From NCBI RefSeq assembly GCF_000176175.1, contig NZ_ACZP01000013.1:1-64000 (forward strand): 64,000 nucleotides of DNA, given 5' to 3'. The notes under the pieces were generated by a model. The model saw only the letters and a program-made list of their open reading frames with translations. It did no database searches and had not been told where the DNA came from. This DNA is from Vibrio furnissii CIP 102972. Its GTDB lineage: Bacteria; Pseudomonadota; Gammaproteobacteria; Enterobacterales; Vibrionaceae. Both the position numbers and the translations under genes were made by a program. Positions 11,020-20,792 of this stretch are shown here, piece after piece (the first letter of the stretch is position 1; each line of letters starts with the position of its first letter).

Positions 11020-11516
11020 AGATTACTCCTTTACAACTCCCTGAGGTATGAAGCTTTTCTGCAGCTTGTGCTGCTTATTTCATCATGATAGTTAATAACC
11101 AATCAGAATGTGGTCTGAGTGTTAAAAGTTTGCTCTATCATCCATGAATCAGCAAAAAAGTTAGTTTTAAATATTATTAGCTGGCAGAAAACTCAGAATA
11201 TTGTTCTTAGTTTTACGATGTGTGTTTGCGAAATCTGAAATAATCAGCTACGCATTGGTTTTGAGACTACAGAGATCTTTCGCACAAGGCAATAGATTGT
11301 AAACATGATTTTGTTCTGCGTTGTTGGCCTCTTTGTTGTTTTTTTGCGCTTTAATTAGTTATATGTTTGTTATAAACAGAAATCAATAAATGATTCGACT
11401 GGTATGAACTCTGATTGCAATTGATATAACTGTATTTAATGAAAGTGCGTATGACTGAAAAATATACACTCGCCAGTGAATCTCTCCATTTTTTAACCTT
11501 GGTCGCAAAATGGATG
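11020..11516. other. Long AT-rich intergenic region
   Basis: About 500 bp between the NSS transporter start and the stop of the next minus-strand gene. I found no credible coding frame. A small GCAGC/GCTGC hairpin lies in the presumed transporter leader. GTTAAAAAATGG (near 11486-11503) and CCATTTTTAAC inverse arms near the barrel gene end could form a weak, long-loop terminator. Nothing else could be assigned. Confidence 0.5.
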
Positions 11517-12095
11517 TTAAAAATGGATCGTCAGACCGAGGTTGGCGGAGAACTGATTCATCCAGTCTGATTGGAAGCGAATCACACAACGGTCTGAATC
11601 GCCGAACGTGCACACCGTACTGGTGTCGTTATCGACCACCGTCCCTAACCAACGAAACTGAGTGTTGAGTGCGATGTTCGGTGACAAACGATAGTCGAGC
11701 CCGGCAAAGATGCTGGCGGAAAACCCGTATTTGTCGTCGACCCAATCTGCATCGGCATATGAGGCGCCAAGACCGAGCCCAAGGTAGCTGGAGAGTTTGT
11801 CATCGGCAGGATAGTAGATGCTGCTTTGAAAGTGGAGGTAGTGCATGGTGATGGTGTCGCTGAGCGTGTCGATGTCACTGCGCTGGGTGGCATAAAACAG
11901 CCCCAAACGGCCGGTTTCATAAGGCACTTCTAACGCCAAGGCGTAGCTTTCCGAACCTTGAATGGCGTGGCTTTGACGTTGGCTGTCTTCCACCTTGCCG
12001 CCTGCGGTGTAGCCAACAAAAGGCGTCAGATACACTGCGGCCTGAGTGGGCGTGATGGCCAGTGCCGTGATAAGCATAAAATACCGATAACGCAT
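11517..12095 (-). CDS. Outer-membrane beta-barrel protein, OmpW/Ail-like
   Basis: This 192-residue protein has a signal peptide ending near ITPTQA, then repeated amphipathic strands with YLGLGLGASYAD and a final LGLTIHF, so an eight-stranded barrel is likely. The start at 12095 is preferred because GAGG lies 7 bp before it and the signal peptide begins there; an upstream in-frame ATG at 12149 has no ribosome site. Two cysteines near the C-terminus could form a loop disulfide. I cannot name the family with certainty. Confidence 0.72.
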   Translation of the reverse strand: MRYRYFMLITALAITPTQAAVYLTPFVGYTAGGKVEDSQRQSHAIQGSESYALALEVPYETGRLGLFYATQRSDIDTLSDTITMHYLHFQSSIYYPADDKLSSYLGLGLGASYADADWVDDKYGFSASIFAGLDYRLSPNIALNTQFRWLGTVVDNDTSTVCTFGDSDRCVIRFQSDWMNQFSANLGLTIHF

Positions 12096-12229
12096 GGCAA
12101 ACCTCGAAATTTTTCTCGACCTGTTGAGTAATTGTGATAGTAACTTCATAATCGTGCACGAAAAACCAGCAATTCTTGAACATGTCTCGCACCCCTGTTA
12201 TTAATTCGTTATCACGAAGGAGGTGTTGT

Positions 12230-12319
12230 ATGGAACGCGATTTCAAATTTGCACTTTGTGTCGTAGTGACCGTGTTTGCAGTTTTGATTGGCTTTGGAAT
12301 TATCGCCATCACAAGTTAA
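12230..12319 (+). CDS. YnhF-family small membrane protein
   Basis: This 29-codon gene has an excellent ribosome site (AAGGAGG) and encodes one hydrophobic helix with a short charged N-terminus (MERDFKFAL). Length, layout and the DFKFAL/DLKFSL similarity match E. coli YnhF, a 29-residue inner-membrane protein of unknown function. It precedes the patatin-like gene by 18 bp and may share its transcript. Confidence 0.78.
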   Translation: MERDFKFALCVVVTVFAVLIGFGIIAITS

Positions 12320-12337
12320 GCAATAAGGGTTCTGCTT

Positions 12338-13525
12338 ATGATGAATAGTGGAACTGTCTCTGAATTGGACACTCGAGTCGACTTAGCTCGACTCTCCAAA
12401 TTTATTGGCGGAAAAAATGCGTTGGTCGCTCAAGGGGGCGGGCAACGAGGGATTTTTACTGCTGGGGTGTTGGACGCATTTATGCTGTCCAACTTTGACC
12501 CATTTGAAGAATTTTTTGGCACGTCAGCCGGCGCGCTCAATCTCAGTGCATTTCTGTGCCGTCAGCCCGAGCTGGGCAAGTCGTTTATTGTCGACCTCAC
12601 CACCGACCCGCAATTCTTTCACCTATTCAGTTACATTCGGCGTAAGCAGTATTTAAACCTCGATTGGGCGCTGGATAGGATTTGTGACTTTCCTTATCGT
12701 CTCGACTTAGACATGGGGCGTCAGGTGCTGGGACAACGAAAAGCGTTTGCCGCGGTCACCTCGACACGCACACTGAGCGATTTCTATTTTCCGATTCTTG
12801 GCCCGCAATGGCGCGATGTGCTGATCGCGACTTGCGCGATCCCACGGTTGTACCCGCGGGAAGTGGAGTTAGCGCATCAGCCGTACATCGATGGTGGAGT
12901 TTCCGCTTCGATTCCCGTGCAGGAAGCGTGGCGCCGAGAAGCGCGCTTTATCGCGGTCATTCGTACCGAAAGCCTGGATGAAGATCCGGGAGCGCCCGTG
13001 CCGTTAGAAACCGACCATGAGCCGGTGCAGTGGTTTCGAGATTCGTTTAACACCATTCAGCACCAGTGGCAAAACAAGCTGGTGCAGTGGAAAGAAGATT
13101 GGAACAGCTTTTTCTCGCAACAGATTGAAAAATCGAAGTTGGCGAAAATGGAACACAAACATCTTGGCACACTTAATGGCGGTCGCTGGCTGTTTGGCGC
13201 CGATGATATTTATCGGTTAAGTCATCTCATTGGCGACAAATTTGATTCGGGCCTCGCCGATATGTTGATGGTTCACTATCAAACCTATTCGCTGACGTGT
13301 GACTTTTTACGAACGCCGCCCGATGACACGTTTATCGTGCAAATTGCGCCCAGTTCGCCGCTCAAATCCAGTTCGCTGCTCAGCAGTGTCGAGGATTTGA
13401 TGCATGATTATGAATTGGGCCGTGAAGCGGGCATGCGGTTTGTCAGCAGTTATCTGAATGCCAATGAGCTGAAATCACAGCGGCTCAAGCAAGCGGCGGG
13501 TCTTCATCCTGATCGCGGGGAATAG
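12338..13525 (+). CDS. Patatin-like phospholipase family protein (YjjU type)
   Basis: This 395-residue protein has the patatin serine-aspartate dyad set: oxyanion loop QGGGQRGIF (32-40), nucleophile elbow GTSAG with Ser63, and DGG with Asp185. Such enzymes hydrolyse acyl esters of phospholipids. No signal peptide is visible, so a cytoplasmic or membrane-peripheral location is likely. ATG at 12338 or the adjacent ATG at 12341 could be the start. A shared terminator separates it from the convergent pykA. The precise substrate is unknown. Confidence 0.85.
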   Translation: MMNSGTVSELDTRVDLARLSKFIGGKNALVAQGGGQRGIFTAGVLDAFMLSNFDPFEEFFGTSAGALNLSAFLCRQPELGKSFIVDLTTDPQFFHLFSYIRRKQYLNLDWALDRICDFPYRLDLDMGRQVLGQRKAFAAVTSTRTLSDFYFPILGPQWRDVLIATCAIPRLYPREVELAHQPYIDGGVSASIPVQEAWRREARFIAVIRTESLDEDPGAPVPLETDHEPVQWFRDSFNTIQHQWQNKLVQWKEDWNSFFSQQIEKSKLAKMEHKHLGTLNGGRWLFGADDIYRLSHLIGDKFDSGLADMLMVHYQTYSLTCDFLRTPPDDTFIVQIAPSSPLKSSSLLSSVEDLMHDYELGREAGMRFVSSYLNANELKSQRLKQAAGLHPDRGE

Positions 13526-13570
13526 CGCACCGTCGTCACCTGTTTCACGTTCATTGCTGTATCACGAAGA

Positions 13571-13594
13571 AAGGCCCGCCAAGCGGGCCTTTTT
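13571..13594. terminator. Bidirectional terminator between lipase gene and pykA
   Basis: AAGGCCCGC and GCGGGCCTT form a 9-bp stem with a CAA loop, with T-runs on the plus side and AAGA-rich sequence giving TCTT on the minus side. It lies between convergent genes. Confidence 0.88.
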
Positions 13595-13606
13595 GCTGAG
13601 TGCGGG

Positions 13607-15052
13607 TTAAAGGACGGGCAATATACGCATGCAGTTGGTGGAACCTTCCACCTCCATGATGTCCCCTTGTGTGATGATCACCAGATCGCCAAATGACAAC
13701 AATTTCTTCTCTTTCAGGGCTTCCAATGCCGCTTGTGCGACTTCAAAGCCCGTGCCGCTTTTGCTGTCGAAGTAAAAAGGCATCACACCACGATACAGCG
13801 CGCAGCGGTTGAGCGTTGCTTCATTGCGAGACATCGCAAAGATTGGCAGCACGGAATTTAAGCGTGAGGTCATCAGAGCCGTGCGACCGGATTCGGTCAG
13901 TGTGACCATCGCTTTGACGCCTTCCAAATGGTTGGCCGCGTAAATGGTCGACATGGCTACCGTTTCTTCTGCAGTCGTGAAGGAGCGGTCAATGCGGTAG
14001 TTCTGCTGATTGGACTCAATCATTTTTTCCGCGCCGATGCACACTTCAGCCATCGCTTTCACTGTTTCGACCGGGTATTTCCCTGCAGCCGTTTCACCGG
14101 ACAGCATGACCGCATCGGTGCCATCGAGTACGGCGTTGGCAACGTCCATCACTTCGGCCCGTGTTGGCATCGGGTTCGTGATCATCGATTCCATCATCTG
14201 AGTGGCGGTGATCACCACGCGGTTGAGCGCTTTAGCGCGATGAATCAGCTTTTTCTGCACCCCAATCAATTCGGGGTCACCGATTTCCACCCCAAGGTCA
14301 CCGCGAGCGACCATGATCACGTCGGATGCGCGCACGATGTCATCAATATTTTCGTCACTGGCGACGGTTTCGGCACGTTCCACTTTCGCGACCAGACGCG
14401 CCTCAAGGCCGGCATCACGCGCCAGACGGCGAGCGTAGTCCATGTCCGCGCCATTGCGAGGGAATGACACGGCAAGGTAATCTACTTTGATGTCTGCTGC
14501 GAGTTGAATGTCGCGCTTGTCTTTTTCTGTCAGCGCGTCGGCAGATAACCCGCCGCCTTTTTTATTGATGCCTTTGTTGTTCGACAGCGGGCCGCCCACC
14601 AGGACGGTGGTGTGCACTTTGCTGCCTTCAACCGCGACCACCAACAACTGCACGCGGCCATCGTCGAGCAGCAGAATATCTTCACGTTGCACATCTTTGG
14701 GCAGGTTTTTGTAGTCGATGCCTACCGCATCTTGATCCCCTTCGCCGGGTGCGAGATCCGCATCCAGCACAAAACGTTCACCTTCAACCAGTTCAATTTT
14801 GCCTTCTTTAAACGTCGAAACGCGGATTTTCGGCCCTTGCAGGTCGCCCAAAATCGCCACGTGGCGACCCAATTTGGCGGCAATTTCGCGGACTTTTTGC
14901 GCGCGAATTTTATGATCTTCGGCCGAACCGTGTGAGAAGTTCATCCGTACGACGTTTGCTCCGGCGCGAATGATCGCTTCCAGATTTTCTCCTTTGTCTG
15001 TTGAAGGCCCTAAAGTGGTGACAATTTTCGTTCTTCGTAATGCTGAGGTCAT
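13607..15052 (-). CDS. pykA: Pyruvate kinase II
   Basis: This 481-residue glycolytic enzyme makes pyruvate and ATP from phosphoenolpyruvate and ADP. Seen: [11 protein letters not shown] at the N-terminus, [12 protein letters not shown], the active-site block [16 protein letters not shown], and [10 protein letters not shown]. The sequence follows E. coli PykA closely, including [17 protein letters not shown], so isozyme II. The start at 15052 is chosen for its AGGAG and match to PykA; the frame extends 35 codons upstream without support. It is divergent from mlc, linking glycolysis with sugar-uptake control. Confidence 0.94.
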   Translation of the reverse strand: MTSALRRTKIVTTLGPSTDKGENLEAIIRAGANVVRMNFSHGSAEDHKIRAQKVREIAAKLGRHVAILGDLQGPKIRVSTFKEGKIELVEGERFVLDADLAPGEGDQDAVGIDYKNLPKDVQREDILLLDDGRVQLLVVAVEGSKVHTTVLVGGPLSNNKGINKKGGGLSADALTEKDKRDIQLAADIKVDYLAVSFPRNGADMDYARRLARDAGLEARLVAKVERAETVASDENIDDIVRASDVIMVARGDLGVEIGDPELIGVQKKLIHRAKALNRVVITATQMMESMITNPMPTRAEVMDVANAVLDGTDAVMLSGETAAGKYPVETVKAMAEVCIGAEKMIESNQQNYRIDRSFTTAEETVAMSTIYAANHLEGVKAMVTLTESGRTALMTSRLNSVLPIFAMSRNEATLNRCALYRGVMPFYFDSKSGTGFEVAQAALEALKEKKLLSFGDLVIITQGDIMEVEGSTNCMRILPVL

Positions 15053-15292
15053 TCTGATCTCCTGAAATGATCGGACAGAGGAAGTAAAACGTTTTAAGTA
15101 TATGCAAGATATTTGAAGAGTTTGGGAGCTCTGAACGATATTTACGCTTTGCAACAAGATAATTAATGACGAAAAATAACCGCTGAGCTGGCATTCAATC
15201 AGGGAATCAATGGATGACTATTTGACTGAAAACACAAAGTTCCGAGTATATGCGTGATGCCTGTCACGGCTATTCACCAAATGACTTCACAA

Positions 15293-15308
15293 TTACTTCG
15301 CAAAGTAA
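15293..15308. promoter_or_regulatory. Inverted repeat, candidate Mlc operator before mlc
   Basis: TTACTT-CGCA-AAGTAA is a perfect 6-bp inverted repeat followed by an A-run, 35 bp before the mlc start codon. It resembles the AT-rich dyads with a CG-containing centre bound by Mlc/NagC. Autoregulation is known for E. coli Mlc. The rest of the 291-bp divergent region shows no clear sigma-70 promoter. Confidence 0.4.
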
Positions 15309-15343
15309 AAAAATTGGCAGGTTACTGAATTCTGGAGCGCCCC

Positions 15344-16567
15344 ATGTACATGGCTCAACCAGGCCATATTGATCACATCAAACAGGTCAATGCTGGCCGT
15401 GTATATAAACTCATCGACCAAAAAGGTCCTATATCACGCATCGATCTGTCGAAAGAGAGTGAACTTGCGCCAGCAAGTATCACCAAAATCACCCGCGAAT
15501 TGATTGAAGCGCACCTGATACACGAAACCACTGTTCAAGAAGCCATCAGCCGTGGTCGTCCTGCGGTGGGGCTACAAACCAACAACGAAGGTTGGCAATT
15601 TCTTTCCATGCGTCTCGGACGTGGCTACCTGACCATCGCGCTCCATGAGTTAGGCGGCGATGTCCTGATTGACACCAAAATTGATATTCATGAAATCGAT
15701 CAAGATGACGTGCTGCAACGGCTATTGTTTGAAATTGATGAATTTTTCCAAACCTATGCTGAGCAACTGGGTCGCGTGACCAGCATTGCGATTACGTTGC
15801 CGGGCTTGGTCAACTCCGATCAAGGCATCGTGCTGCAAATGCCGCATTACAATGTGGAAAATTTGGCATTGGGGCCAGAGATTTACAAAGCAACCGGTTT
15901 GCCAGTGTTTGTGGCCAACGATACGCGCGCTTGGGCATTGGCGGAGAAGCTGTTTGGTCATTCGCAAGATGTTGATAACTCGGTTTTGATTTCAATTCAC
16001 CACGGTTTGGGTGCGGGGATCATTCTTGATGGTCGCGTGCTGCAAGGGCGTCATGGCAATATCGGTGAGTTGGGCCACATTCAGATTGATCCGCGGGGCA
16101 AACGCTGCCATTGCGGCAATATTGGCTGTTTGGAAACCGTGGCCAGTTCACAAGCGATTCGTGAGCAAGTGGCAGAACGTATTGCCGCTGGTGAAGCGTC
16201 ATCGCTGAGCGAAAAAGCGCACGATGACATCACGATTGAAGACATTTGTGCGGCAGCAGCGGCTGGCGATCCGCTCGCGGTCGATGTGGTGGAAACCTTA
16301 GGCCGTTATCTCGGTTCGGCTATCGCGATTGTGATTAACCTGTTCAACCCGGAAAAAGTGCTGATTGGTGGCGTCATCAATCAGGCGAAAAACGTGCTGT
16401 ATCCTGCGATTCAGCGCTGCATCGAAGAGCAAAGCCTGCCGGTTTATCATCAAGATTTGCAACTGGTGGAATCTCGCTTTTATAAGCAAGCGACCATGCC
16501 GGGTGCCGCGTTGATCAAACAAGCCTTGTATGATGGTTTATTATTGATGAAAGTGGTGGAAGGATAA
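15344..16567 (+). CDS. mlc: Sugar-responsive ROK-family repressor Mlc
   Basis: This 407-residue protein matches E. coli Mlc along its length: QPGHIDHIKQ at the start, a winged helix in residues about 15-75 with LAPASITKITRELIEAHL, and a ROK domain with the zinc site CHCGNIGCLET. Mlc represses ptsG and other PTS genes and is titrated to the membrane by unphosphorylated EIICB-Glc. Both candidate target genes lie 8-10 kb upstream in this window. GGAG lies 8 bp before the ATG at 15344. It is divergent from pykA and followed by cheV. Confidence 0.92.
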   Translation: MYMAQPGHIDHIKQVNAGRVYKLIDQKGPISRIDLSKESELAPASITKITRELIEAHLIHETTVQEAISRGRPAVGLQTNNEGWQFLSMRLGRGYLTIALHELGGDVLIDTKIDIHEIDQDDVLQRLLFEIDEFFQTYAEQLGRVTSIAITLPGLVNSDQGIVLQMPHYNVENLALGPEIYKATGLPVFVANDTRAWALAEKLFGHSQDVDNSVLISIHHGLGAGIILDGRVLQGRHGNIGELGHIQIDPRGKRCHCGNIGCLETVASSQAIREQVAERIAAGEASSLSEKAHDDITIEDICAAAAAGDPLAVDVVETLGRYLGSAIAIVINLFNPEKVLIGGVINQAKNVLYPAIQRCIEEQSLPVYHQDLQLVESRFYKQATMPGAALIKQALYDGLLLMKVVEG

Positions 16568-16634
16568 GTTTTTCTTCGTTTTTTCCTTTCCCCGGTTTAC
16601 ATTTGCCGTTCAGGTTACATTTACCAGCCACAAA

Positions 16635-16657
16635 TATAGCTATACTGTGTAGCTATA
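16635..16657. promoter_or_regulatory. Perfect inverted repeat in the cheV promoter region
   Basis: TATAGCTA-N7-TAGCTATA lies 33 bp before the cheV start. The left arm runs into a TATACT that could be a -10. Just upstream, TACATTT occurs twice in direct orientation (16599 and 16616 area). A regulator site or promoter dyad is possible; none is known to me. Confidence 0.4.
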
Positions 16658-16690
16658 ACAGTGCGTCTCTACTTCTTCTTGGGATTTTGT

Positions 16691-17632
16691 ATGTCGGGTA
16701 TCTTAAATACGGTCGATCAGCGTACCAATCTGGTGGGGGAAAACCGCCTCGAACTGTTGCTATTTAGCTTAAATAGCCGCCAAATTTTTGCTATCAACGT
16801 CTTTAAGGTTCGGGAAGTCATCAAAATGCCGAAAACCACCAAAATGCCGGGGTCGCACCCGAATATTACTGGTGTGGCATCGCTACGTGGTGACCCGGTG
16901 CCAATCATCGACTTGCGCCGCGCAATCGGGTTTCCACCGTCGCGTCTGGAAAACCCAGAGCAAAATCTGATCATCACCGAATACAACCGTACTGTGCAGG
17001 GCTTTCTGGTTGGGCAGGTGCGCAACATCATCAACACGGCATGGACCGAAATTCAGCCGCCACCCAAATCGGCCGGCCGCGCTAACTACCTGACCGCGAT
17101 TACGCACATTAAAGAGCAAGATCAGACTCAAATCGTTGAGATCATCGACGTTGAAAAAGTGCTGGCCGAGATCATCGACTACGATGTGTCGATCTCAGAA
17201 GAGGTGTTGGATCCAGCGCTGGTGGATGAAATGGTGGGTCGCAACATTTTGATCGTCGATGATTCCTCAACGGCACGTAATCAGGTCAAAGGCACGCTGT
17301 CACAACTGGGATTGAACATCATCGAATGTCGCGATGGTCTGGAAGCGTTGAAGCTACTCAAAAGCTGGTGTGATAAAGGCAAAGACATCAACAAAGAGCT
17401 GCTGATGATGATCACCGATGCCGAAATGCCGGAAATGGATGGTTATAAACTGACGCATGAAGTACGCAGCGATCCGCGCATGGCAGACCTGTTTATTACT
17501 CTCAATACGTCTCTGAGTGGCAGCTTTAACGAAGCCATGGTGCAGAAGGTTGGCTGTAACCGGTTTATCTCCAAGTTCCAGCCGGACCGATTGGTGGAAG
17601 CGGTGCAAGATCGCATGCGCGAAATTCTGTAA
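16691..17632 (+). CDS. cheV: Chemotaxis coupling/response-regulator protein CheV
   Basis: This 313-residue protein has a CheW-like coupling domain (about 20-165) followed by a receiver domain (about 180-310). The receiver shows the expected acidic pair and phosphoacceptor region: ILIVDDSS, then MITDAEMPEMDGYKL with the Asp in TDAEMP, and the switch Thr/Ser plus FISKFQ lysine. CheV links receptors to CheA and adapts signalling by phosphorylation. The start at 16691 fits the MSGILNTVDQRTN family beginning. It is a solitary cheV here, not linked to a flgB operon. Confidence 0.92.
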   Translation: MSGILNTVDQRTNLVGENRLELLLFSLNSRQIFAINVFKVREVIKMPKTTKMPGSHPNITGVASLRGDPVPIIDLRRAIGFPPSRLENPEQNLIITEYNRTVQGFLVGQVRNIINTAWTEIQPPPKSAGRANYLTAITHIKEQDQTQIVEIIDVEKVLAEIIDYDVSISEEVLDPALVDEMVGRNILIVDDSSTARNQVKGTLSQLGLNIIECRDGLEALKLLKSWCDKGKDINKELLMMITDAEMPEMDGYKLTHEVRSDPRMADLFITLNTSLSGSFNEAMVQKVGCNRFISKFQPDRLVEAVQDRMREIL

Positions 17633-17657
17633 TCGTAGCTCCATACATTTCAATTCG

Positions 17658-17685
17658 AAAGCGCTGAATGGTCAGCGCTTTTTTT
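17658..17685 (+). terminator. Rho-independent terminator after cheV
   Basis: AAAGCGCTGA and TCAGCGCTTT form a 10-bp stem with an ATGG loop and a following T-run. It lies just before the convergent dnaE2 stop. Confidence 0.92.
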
Positions 17686-17713
17686 GTCGGTGAAGCCGAC
17701 ACAGCGCGCAACG

Positions 17714-20700
17714 TTAATGAAAATCCCGCGACTGAGTGTGTAGCTGTTGGAGCTTTGGCGTCAGGTCGATAAGCCGCCCAGCAATGACGTGAATCACACT
17801 GCCTTCGCGTTCCAAAATCCCTTTCACCATCAGCATTTTTGCACTGATATAGGCGCTTTTTTGCGCCCGCGCAGTGGCCTGCCATACCACCACATTGATG
17901 TTGCCAGTATCATCTTCCAGCGTGAAAAAAGTCACGCCCGCCGCCGTGCCAGGGGACTGGCGTCCGGTGACGATTCCTGCCACGGTGACCAGTGATTTAT
18001 GCGGCAACTGCGCCAAATCGCGCATACGGCTAAAACGCCCCAGCTCGCCGGCAGTATCGAGCAAGGTCACGGGATGCTGGGTGAGCGACAAACCGAGTGA
18101 AGCGTAGTCTTCGATCAAGGTATCCATATCACTCGGTTGTTGATACAGCGCCGGCGCGGCTTCGTCGAGTTGCTCAAATAGCGGCAAATCGGAGAGCGAA
18201 TCCATCATCGACCAGCGGGTTGCATAGCGATTATGGGCAAAGCTGTGCAGCGCGTTGGCTGATGCAAGCGATTCCATGTCCTTTTGGGTGAGCCCGCAAC
18301 GTTTCAGCTGCGCTGGGTGATGAAACCCTTGCGCCGGACGCGCGTTCAGCAGCAACCGCGCGCCTTGTTCGCTGAAGCCTTTCACCTGTCGCAGGCCAAG
18401 GCGCATTGCCTGTTGCTGTTCATGCTCCACCACCTGATGATCCCACTGCGAGGCGTTCACGCACACCGGCAGCACCTTGATGCCGTGGCGCTGCGCGTCC
18501 TGCACCAGTTGCGAAGCGCTGTAAAACCCCATCGGCAGGCTATTGAGCAGCGCGGTATAAAATGCTTCCGGATAGTAGTATTTCAGCCACGCCGAGCAGT
18601 ACGCCAACACGGCAAATGAGGCGGAATGACTTTCCGGAAAACCGTATTCACCAAAGCCGCAGATTTGATCATAAATCCGCTCGGCAAACGCCAGTTCATA
18701 ACCCCGCGCCAGCATGCCATTGATCAGCTTGGTGCGAAATTTCGCTAGCTCGCCAGTTTTCTTCCATGACGCCATGGCACGGCGTAATTGGTCAGCTTCA
18801 CCGCCCGAAAATCCGGCGGCGACCATGGCAATTTTGATCACTTGCTCTTGGAAAATCGGTACGCCCATGGTGCGTTGGAGCACCGCTTCCACCTCTTTTG
18901 ACGGGTAGGTGACGTCTTCAATGCCATCGCGCCGTTTGAGAAACGGGTGCACCATGTCACCTTGAATCGGCCCGGGGCGCACAATCGCAATCTGAATCAC
19001 CAAATCGTAATAGCAGCGCGGTTTCAGGCGCGGCAGCATGCTCATCTGAGCGCGCGATTCAATCTGAAACACGCCAATGGTGTCGGCGCGCTGAATCATA
19101 CCATACACGTTGGCATCATCCTGCAGGCGAGTGATGTCGGCAATGCTGAGTTTGCGCTGATGGTGCTGCTCAATGCAGGTAAAGCACTTGCGAATCGCGG
19201 TTAACATGCCAAGCGCCAACACATCGACTTTAAACAGCCCGAGACTCTCCAAATCGTCCTTATCCCACTGAATAATGGTGCGTTCCGGCATGGCGGCGTT
19301 TTCAACCGGCACCAGTTCGTACAGCGGGCCGGAGGAAATCACGAAACCACCGACGTGCTGCGATAAATGACGTGGAAAGCCGATCAGCTCGTTGACCAGT
19401 TCAATAAACTGCTGTCCTTTGAGCGACTGCGGTTCCAAGCCCAGTTCAGTGAGCTGCGCTTGCCAGCCCAAGCCGCGATCGCGGCGGTTGACGTTTTTGA
19501 TGAAAAAATCGAGTTGCGCTTCATGAATGCCGAGCGCCTTCCCCACATCGCGCACGGCACTTTTAAAGCGATAGCTGATCACCGTCGCCGCCAAAGCTGC
19601 TCGCTCACGGCCATATTTGCGATACAGATATTGAATCACCTCTTCGCGCCGCTCGTGTTCAAAATCGACATCAATATCCGGCGGCTCTTGGCGCTCTTTA
19701 CTGATGAATCGCTCAAACAGCACGCTGATCTGGCGGGGGTCCACCGAGGTGATTTCAAGGCAATAACACACCACGGAATTAGCCGCCGAACCGCGCCCTT
19801 GATAAAGAATGCCGCTGCGTTTGGCGAACATCACAATGTCGTGAATGGTGAGAAAGTAGTAGGGGAGATCAAGCTCATCAATCAGCGTTAGCTCTTTTTC
19901 AATTGTGGCGTTGATGTCGGCGGGCACGCCGTGCGGAAAGCGCAGCGCTTTGCCTTGCTCAACGAGCTGGCGCAGATAAGCCATCGGCGTGTGGTCATCG
20001 GGCACCAACTCACTGGGGTAGCGGTAGTGAAGCGAACCCAACTGGAATTCGCAGCGCTCAGCAATGCGCACACTCTCTTGGAGCCATTCGGGCGGAAACA
20101 GTTTACTCAGCTTGGCCTGACTGCGCAGCGCGCGCTCGGTATTGCTCACCAAATGAGCCTGAATGTGTTCAACCGGCTGGCCGCGTTGAATGGCGGTCAG
20201 AATGTGCTGCAGGGGCAGGCGGGTCGCGTTGTGCATCAGCACGCCGCCGCACGCGGTTATGGGGAGATCGAATGCTTGTGCCAGCGTGCGGCAATGGTCG
20301 AGGTAAGCGTTGTCTTGCGGCCCAAGGTGGCGTTGTACGCCCAGCCATAATCGGTGGGGATGATGCTGAGTCAGCCATTGTCCCCAGTGTTTGTCACGCT
20401 CGGTGTGGCTCGGCAACCAAATCACCAAGCAGTGGCGCGCCGACATCACATCCCATTCCGACAGTTTATATTGGCCTTTCTCACTGCGCCGCCGAGCATT
20501 GGTGATGATGCGGCACAGTTCGGCATACGCGTCCTGATTCGGGCACAGCAACACAAAGCGGCACTCGTCATTGAGCTGAAACAGGCTACCGACAATCTGC
20601 TTGATGCCCAGTTGTTGCTGCTTTATGGTGGTGTGGGCGCGAACCACGCCAGCCAGTGAGCACTCATCAGTAATCGCAATGGCGTGATAGCGCAGAAAAT

Positions 20701-20785
20701 CAGCCTGAATGACCAACTCTTCGGGATGAGATGCGCCGGTCAGAAACGAGAAATTACTCTGACAGAACAGTTCTGCATAAACCAT
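17714..20785 (-). CDS. dnaE2: Error-prone DNA polymerase DnaE2 (ImuC)
   Basis: This 1023-residue C-family polymerase is the damage-tolerance polymerase of the ImuA-ImuB-DnaE2 mutasome. Seen: an N-terminal PHP domain starting YAELFCQSNFSFLTGASHPEEL, the catalytic PDIDVDF aspartates near residue 370, a fingers region with HSASFAVLAYCSAWLKYYYPEAF, and a C-terminal OB domain near VAGIVTGRQSPGTAAG. The start at 20785 gives the family N-terminus; the frame runs further upstream into imuB. It is the third gene of an SOS operon, 7 bp after imuB. Confidence 0.95.
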   Translation of the reverse strand: MVYAELFCQSNFSFLTGASHPEELVIQADFLRYHAIAITDECSLAGVVRAHTTIKQQQLGIKQIVGSLFQLNDECRFVLLCPNQDAYAELCRIITNARRRSEKGQYKLSEWDVMSARHCLVIWLPSHTERDKHWGQWLTQHHPHRLWLGVQRHLGPQDNAYLDHCRTLAQAFDLPITACGGVLMHNATRLPLQHILTAIQRGQPVEHIQAHLVSNTERALRSQAKLSKLFPPEWLQESVRIAERCEFQLGSLHYRYPSELVPDDHTPMAYLRQLVEQGKALRFPHGVPADINATIEKELTLIDELDLPYYFLTIHDIVMFAKRSGILYQGRGSAANSVVCYCLEITSVDPRQISVLFERFISKERQEPPDIDVDFEHERREEVIQYLYRKYGRERAALAATVISYRFKSAVRDVGKALGIHEAQLDFFIKNVNRRDRGLGWQAQLTELGLEPQSLKGQQFIELVNELIGFPRHLSQHVGGFVISSGPLYELVPVENAAMPERTIIQWDKDDLESLGLFKVDVLALGMLTAIRKCFTCIEQHHQRKLSIADITRLQDDANVYGMIQRADTIGVFQIESRAQMSMLPRLKPRCYYDLVIQIAIVRPGPIQGDMVHPFLKRRDGIEDVTYPSKEVEAVLQRTMGVPIFQEQVIKIAMVAAGFSGGEADQLRRAMASWKKTGELAKFRTKLINGMLARGYELAFAERIYDQICGFGEYGFPESHSASFAVLAYCSAWLKYYYPEAFYTALLNSLPMGFYSASQLVQDAQRHGIKVLPVCVNASQWDHQVVEHEQQQAMRLGLRQVKGFSEQGARLLLNARPAQGFHHPAQLKRCGLTQKDMESLASANALHSFAHNRYATRWSMMDSLSDLPLFEQLDEAAPALYQQPSDMDTLIEDYASLGLSLTQHPVTLLDTAGELGRFSRMRDLAQLPHKSLVTVAGIVTGRQSPGTAAGVTFFTLEDDTGNINVVVWQATARAQKSAYISAKMLMVKGILEREGSVIHVIAGRLIDLTPKLQQLHTQSRDFH

Positions 20786-20792
20786 GATTGCC

